Shown here: positions 61,567-64,000 of the stretch, in pieces
How the letters are laid out: each line of letters opens with the position of its first letter
How positions within the stretch are numbered: the first letter of the stretch is position 1
Assembly: GCA_020081605.1 (NCBI GenBank)
Contig: JAHREC010000013.1
Location: 5,828,001-5,892,000 of the forward strand
Direction: 5' to 3'
DNA: 64,000 nucleotides
Origin: Albifimbria verrucaria
Lineage: Eukaryota; Ascomycota; Sordariomycetes; Hypocreales; Stachybotryaceae
The notes under the pieces: generated by a model
Told to the model about the DNA's origin: nothing
What the model saw: the letters and a program-made list of their open reading frames with translations, nothing else
Databases searched by the model: none
Translations under genes and position numbers: made by a program

Positions 61567-62127
61567 AGGTGGAAAGGGTGAACAAAAAGAACTTATTTAT
61601 GTCGTGATGTATACCCACGTTGATACAATTTCGATTTCAATCTTCAACTTTACGAGTGCCAGTGACGCAGACCAAAGTCTGTAACAAACATGTGTGTCAT
61701 GATTCGTCATATATGCAGTCTATCAACCGATGTACATCTGCAACTAACTAAATTGTCCACGCCAGACACGACTGTTCCCTGATCCTATCCACAGTCTGCC
61801 TCCCACGCTCCACAACCGATGCAAGGGGTATCTACCACATACAAACGACGAGCCAAGGGTATAACCATCTTCCGACCTTGTTGAAAGAAAAACATATTCT
61901 TCGTAAGAACCCTTGAGACAACAGACCTCCGCCAATGCTCTCGACTCTTCTATCCTGCGGACGATATGCAATAAAGAAATGAAAATATTCCGATATATGT
62001 AGAGACGCAGCTCTGTCGAAACTGGTGTCAAAGTATACGATATCAATCGAGAACAATTACATGTTCGGGCTCAAGCGGCCCATGTTGGTGCCTCGTGACA
62101 TCGTTGTAGCCATTTCGAGGATGGTGA
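61567..62127. other. Convergent intergenic region (rrp12 / DUF2293 gene)
   Basis: 561 bp between facing stops; AT-rich, UTR-like. Short ORFs only. Confidence 0.5.
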
Positions 62128-64000
62128 TTAATGGTTTGAAAACTGTGGGGAAGGTTTCTTGCCTTCCATAGTTATCCCCAGTTGCTCCAGGAATTGGTCG
62201 ACTAATTAGATAGGTCAGAACTGTTGGAACGCTCCTGGGATGCTTCTGTAGACTTACTCGGCCCAAACTTGTTGAGGTACTGGGGCGACATATTCTGCTC
62301 TTGGGCCTGGCTCAAATCCTGTCTGCATTCTACCTCGGTAATACGAGTCTTCCGGTCTTCGAGGAACCCACCCTTTGAGGTATCATGCTGGGCCATGGGA
62401 TCCTCATACACATGGGGAGGAGCACGGGGCGGCTGCTGGAGGTCAAGTGAGGAAAGCTTGGGTCATAATGATCTGCTCGAGCATCCCGTTCTGATCCATG
62501 AGGGCCTGCTCGAGGATGATAGCCTCTATTTGCCTCCAAATTCGGTTCTGGTTCTTGAGCACGTCGAATTAAATGTTGAGGTACCCTGTCATACTCCGGT
62601 TCGGCACGCCGAATCTGAACGAAAGCAGGCATAGAAGCAGCGGGATTGGCATCTGAAGAGACTGGCACCCTCTCATAAAAGCCACCGCGATTCTCCATAA
62701 GAATGGGGTTCGACCGCTCTCCTGGCCTTGGTGCGTCAATAATTATTCTCTTAGATGGATTAGTGACCGGAACGTGTGAACCAGAGTGTATTACAGGCAA
62801 GTATGTATGGGGCTGCTCCATGTATCGAGATGGTACTCCATACTGGTTACGAGCCGTGTCCGAGCCATTTGTAGATATCATCATAGTATCGTTGTGGCGA
62901 CCAACTTCATGTGGAATGTGGTCGCTCACGACGCGACGACCAATATAAGAAGGAGCTGGCCCCGGTCTAAAGTCCCTAGGGGTGATATTGGCCTTGTAGA
63001 AACGTGAGGAAGAGTAGACATGGGTGAATGGGGTGCCGAGCCGTGGCCTCTAGGTGGCAAGGTGCGTATATAGTACGACTGGGGAGCATCCGGGGATGCA
63101 GGTTCGATCGAACGAACAAGAAGGTCCTGAAAGCCATGTGTAATGGGGCTAATCGGCTGACGGCCAGCCCGCTCGCTTGGCGGGGGTGTTCATAGCTAGC
63201 TGTGTTTACCTGAAGGCGAGCTGGCTGCGGAGGCATTCCTGGATCCAAAGGGGTAGCAATCGCGCCGCGACATCTCCAAATCCAGAAGGCTGAGGATTAT
63301 TGCTTGGAAATCCCGTCGATCCATTCATGAATCTTGAGCCTGATGCATCCGGGTGAATATGGGAAGGGGCCGAAATTGGTCCAAGGGATCCTCGATGATA
63401 GTAGCCAGATCCTACATTACCTTGTGGTCGGGAATCAACATCTTGAACTCGCCTGATGGCTTCCTTCCAGGCACGGTATCTCTTAAAACCACGCTTATCA
63501 GCGGCTCGACTTGGGACTGCCATCCTTGTAGCGGGATCGGGTCTACCATCCGGTGGTGCTTCATGAACGTATGAAGGCGCTGCAGGGAAATGGGATGGGC
63601 TTGGCGTGGGACCTGCGGCAGATGGCCCGCAGACAATTGTTGCTCATTTACAATAACATCTTCCATGGATGTGGTATCAGTCTCCTGCTCTGAATCTTCA
63701 TCTTCCGAGTCTGAGATGATGACAACTTCACGAAGGATTTCGTCAAGCTGGTCTCGTCCAGTTTCTTCGTCTCCACGCCACTTGACGAGGATGTCTAAGC
63801 ATAGGGATTCGACGACCTTGCGTGCATTTTGCCAGCTAGTTTCCTTGAGAAGGTCATCATATCTAGTATGATTATGACGGATATGAGCAAGGACCGCCAG
63901 CTGGACTCTCCGAGCAAGTGTTATATCCTCGGACAGCCCAACCGGCTTCTCGCCTTTGAATGTGGCACCCTTCAGTACATGTTAGTTTGTTTTTCGTGGA
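62128..64000 (-). CDS. DUF2293-domain protein (5' part outside the window)
   Basis: Reading from the window edge, the visible N-terminal side is GLSEDITLARRVQLAVLAHI, RHNHTRYDDLLKETSWQNAR and KVVESLCLDILVKWRGDEE, a DUF2293 domain of unknown function (helical, often annotated in fungal proteins). Then come an acidic segment (VVIISDSEDEDSEQETD), a basic helix (KRGFKRYRAWKEAIRRVQDV), a long disordered Pro/Arg region and, near the end, IEAIILEQALMDQNGMLEQI, an amphipathic helix. The last intron is 62202-62257, and the last exon ends QFLEQLGITMEGKKPSPQ before the TAA at 62128-62130. Several frame changes (near 63600, 63230, 62560 and 62430) remain unresolved, so internal exon structure is uncertain. 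Confidence 0.7.

Noticed and set aside
60791..61684. 297-codon open frame on the plus strand
   Set aside because: Lies in another frame over the Lys/Glu-rich and Arg/Gly-rich tail of Rrp12; a shadow caused by codon bias.

Overview
This window is nuclear DNA of a filamentous ascomycete, most likely a sordariomycete and probably Hypocreales. The reasons are spliceosomal introns mostly of 44-180 bp with GT...AG ends and CTAAC/CTGAC-type branch sites, GC-rich coding sequence with CT-rich leaders, and gene families laid out as in Fusarium/Trichoderma-type fungi (the organism call is inference; no rRNA or organelle sequence is present). I can support 26 protein genes (two cut by the window edges) and one intron-containing tRNA-Thr. 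I see no transposon, viral element, CRISPR array or secondary-metabolite cluster.

Left part (1-30.6 kb): tail of an unidentified gene; a Wwm1-like WW-domain protein; tRNA-Thr(AGU); a PNS1/CTL choline-transporter-like membrane protein; a Rab4/Ypt4-type GTPase; the O-mannosyltransferase Pmt2; a CHY/RING ubiquitin ligase; Mzt1 (MOZART1); kinetochore Spc25; an RRN6-like RNA polymerase I factor; a PITH-domain protein; mitochondrial ribosomal protein uL3m; the cytochrome oxidase assembly factor Coa1; an F-box protein; a small fungal membrane protein of unknown function; and the phosphate-signalling SPX/ankyrin protein PHO81/NUC-2.

Right part (32.5-64 kb): a Cue5-type ubiquitin/Atg8 receptor; the DEAH helicase DHX35; two single-pass Ser/Pro-rich membrane proteins (Skg6-like and Mid2-like) separated by a 3.8 kb gene-free stretch; a type-B carboxylesterase; a coiled-coil protein with a TPX2-like motif; Dad2 and shugoshin head to head; retromer Vps29 and ribosome-biogenesis factor Rrp12 head to head; and a DUF2293 protein that runs off the end. 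Four spindle/kinetochore genes (mzt1, spc25, dad2, sgo1) lie in the same 40 kb. The rest are general housekeeping genes and do not form a pathway cluster.

A caution that applies to the whole annotation: almost every long gene is broken by single-base indels, about 55 by my hand count. Nearly all are one missing base, usually in a run of C or G. Correcting each one returns a conserved protein and a coding length divisible by three. This looks like consensus sequencing error, not pseudogenes, so I annotate the genes as functional and give the break positions. Spans run from start to stop codon and include introns.
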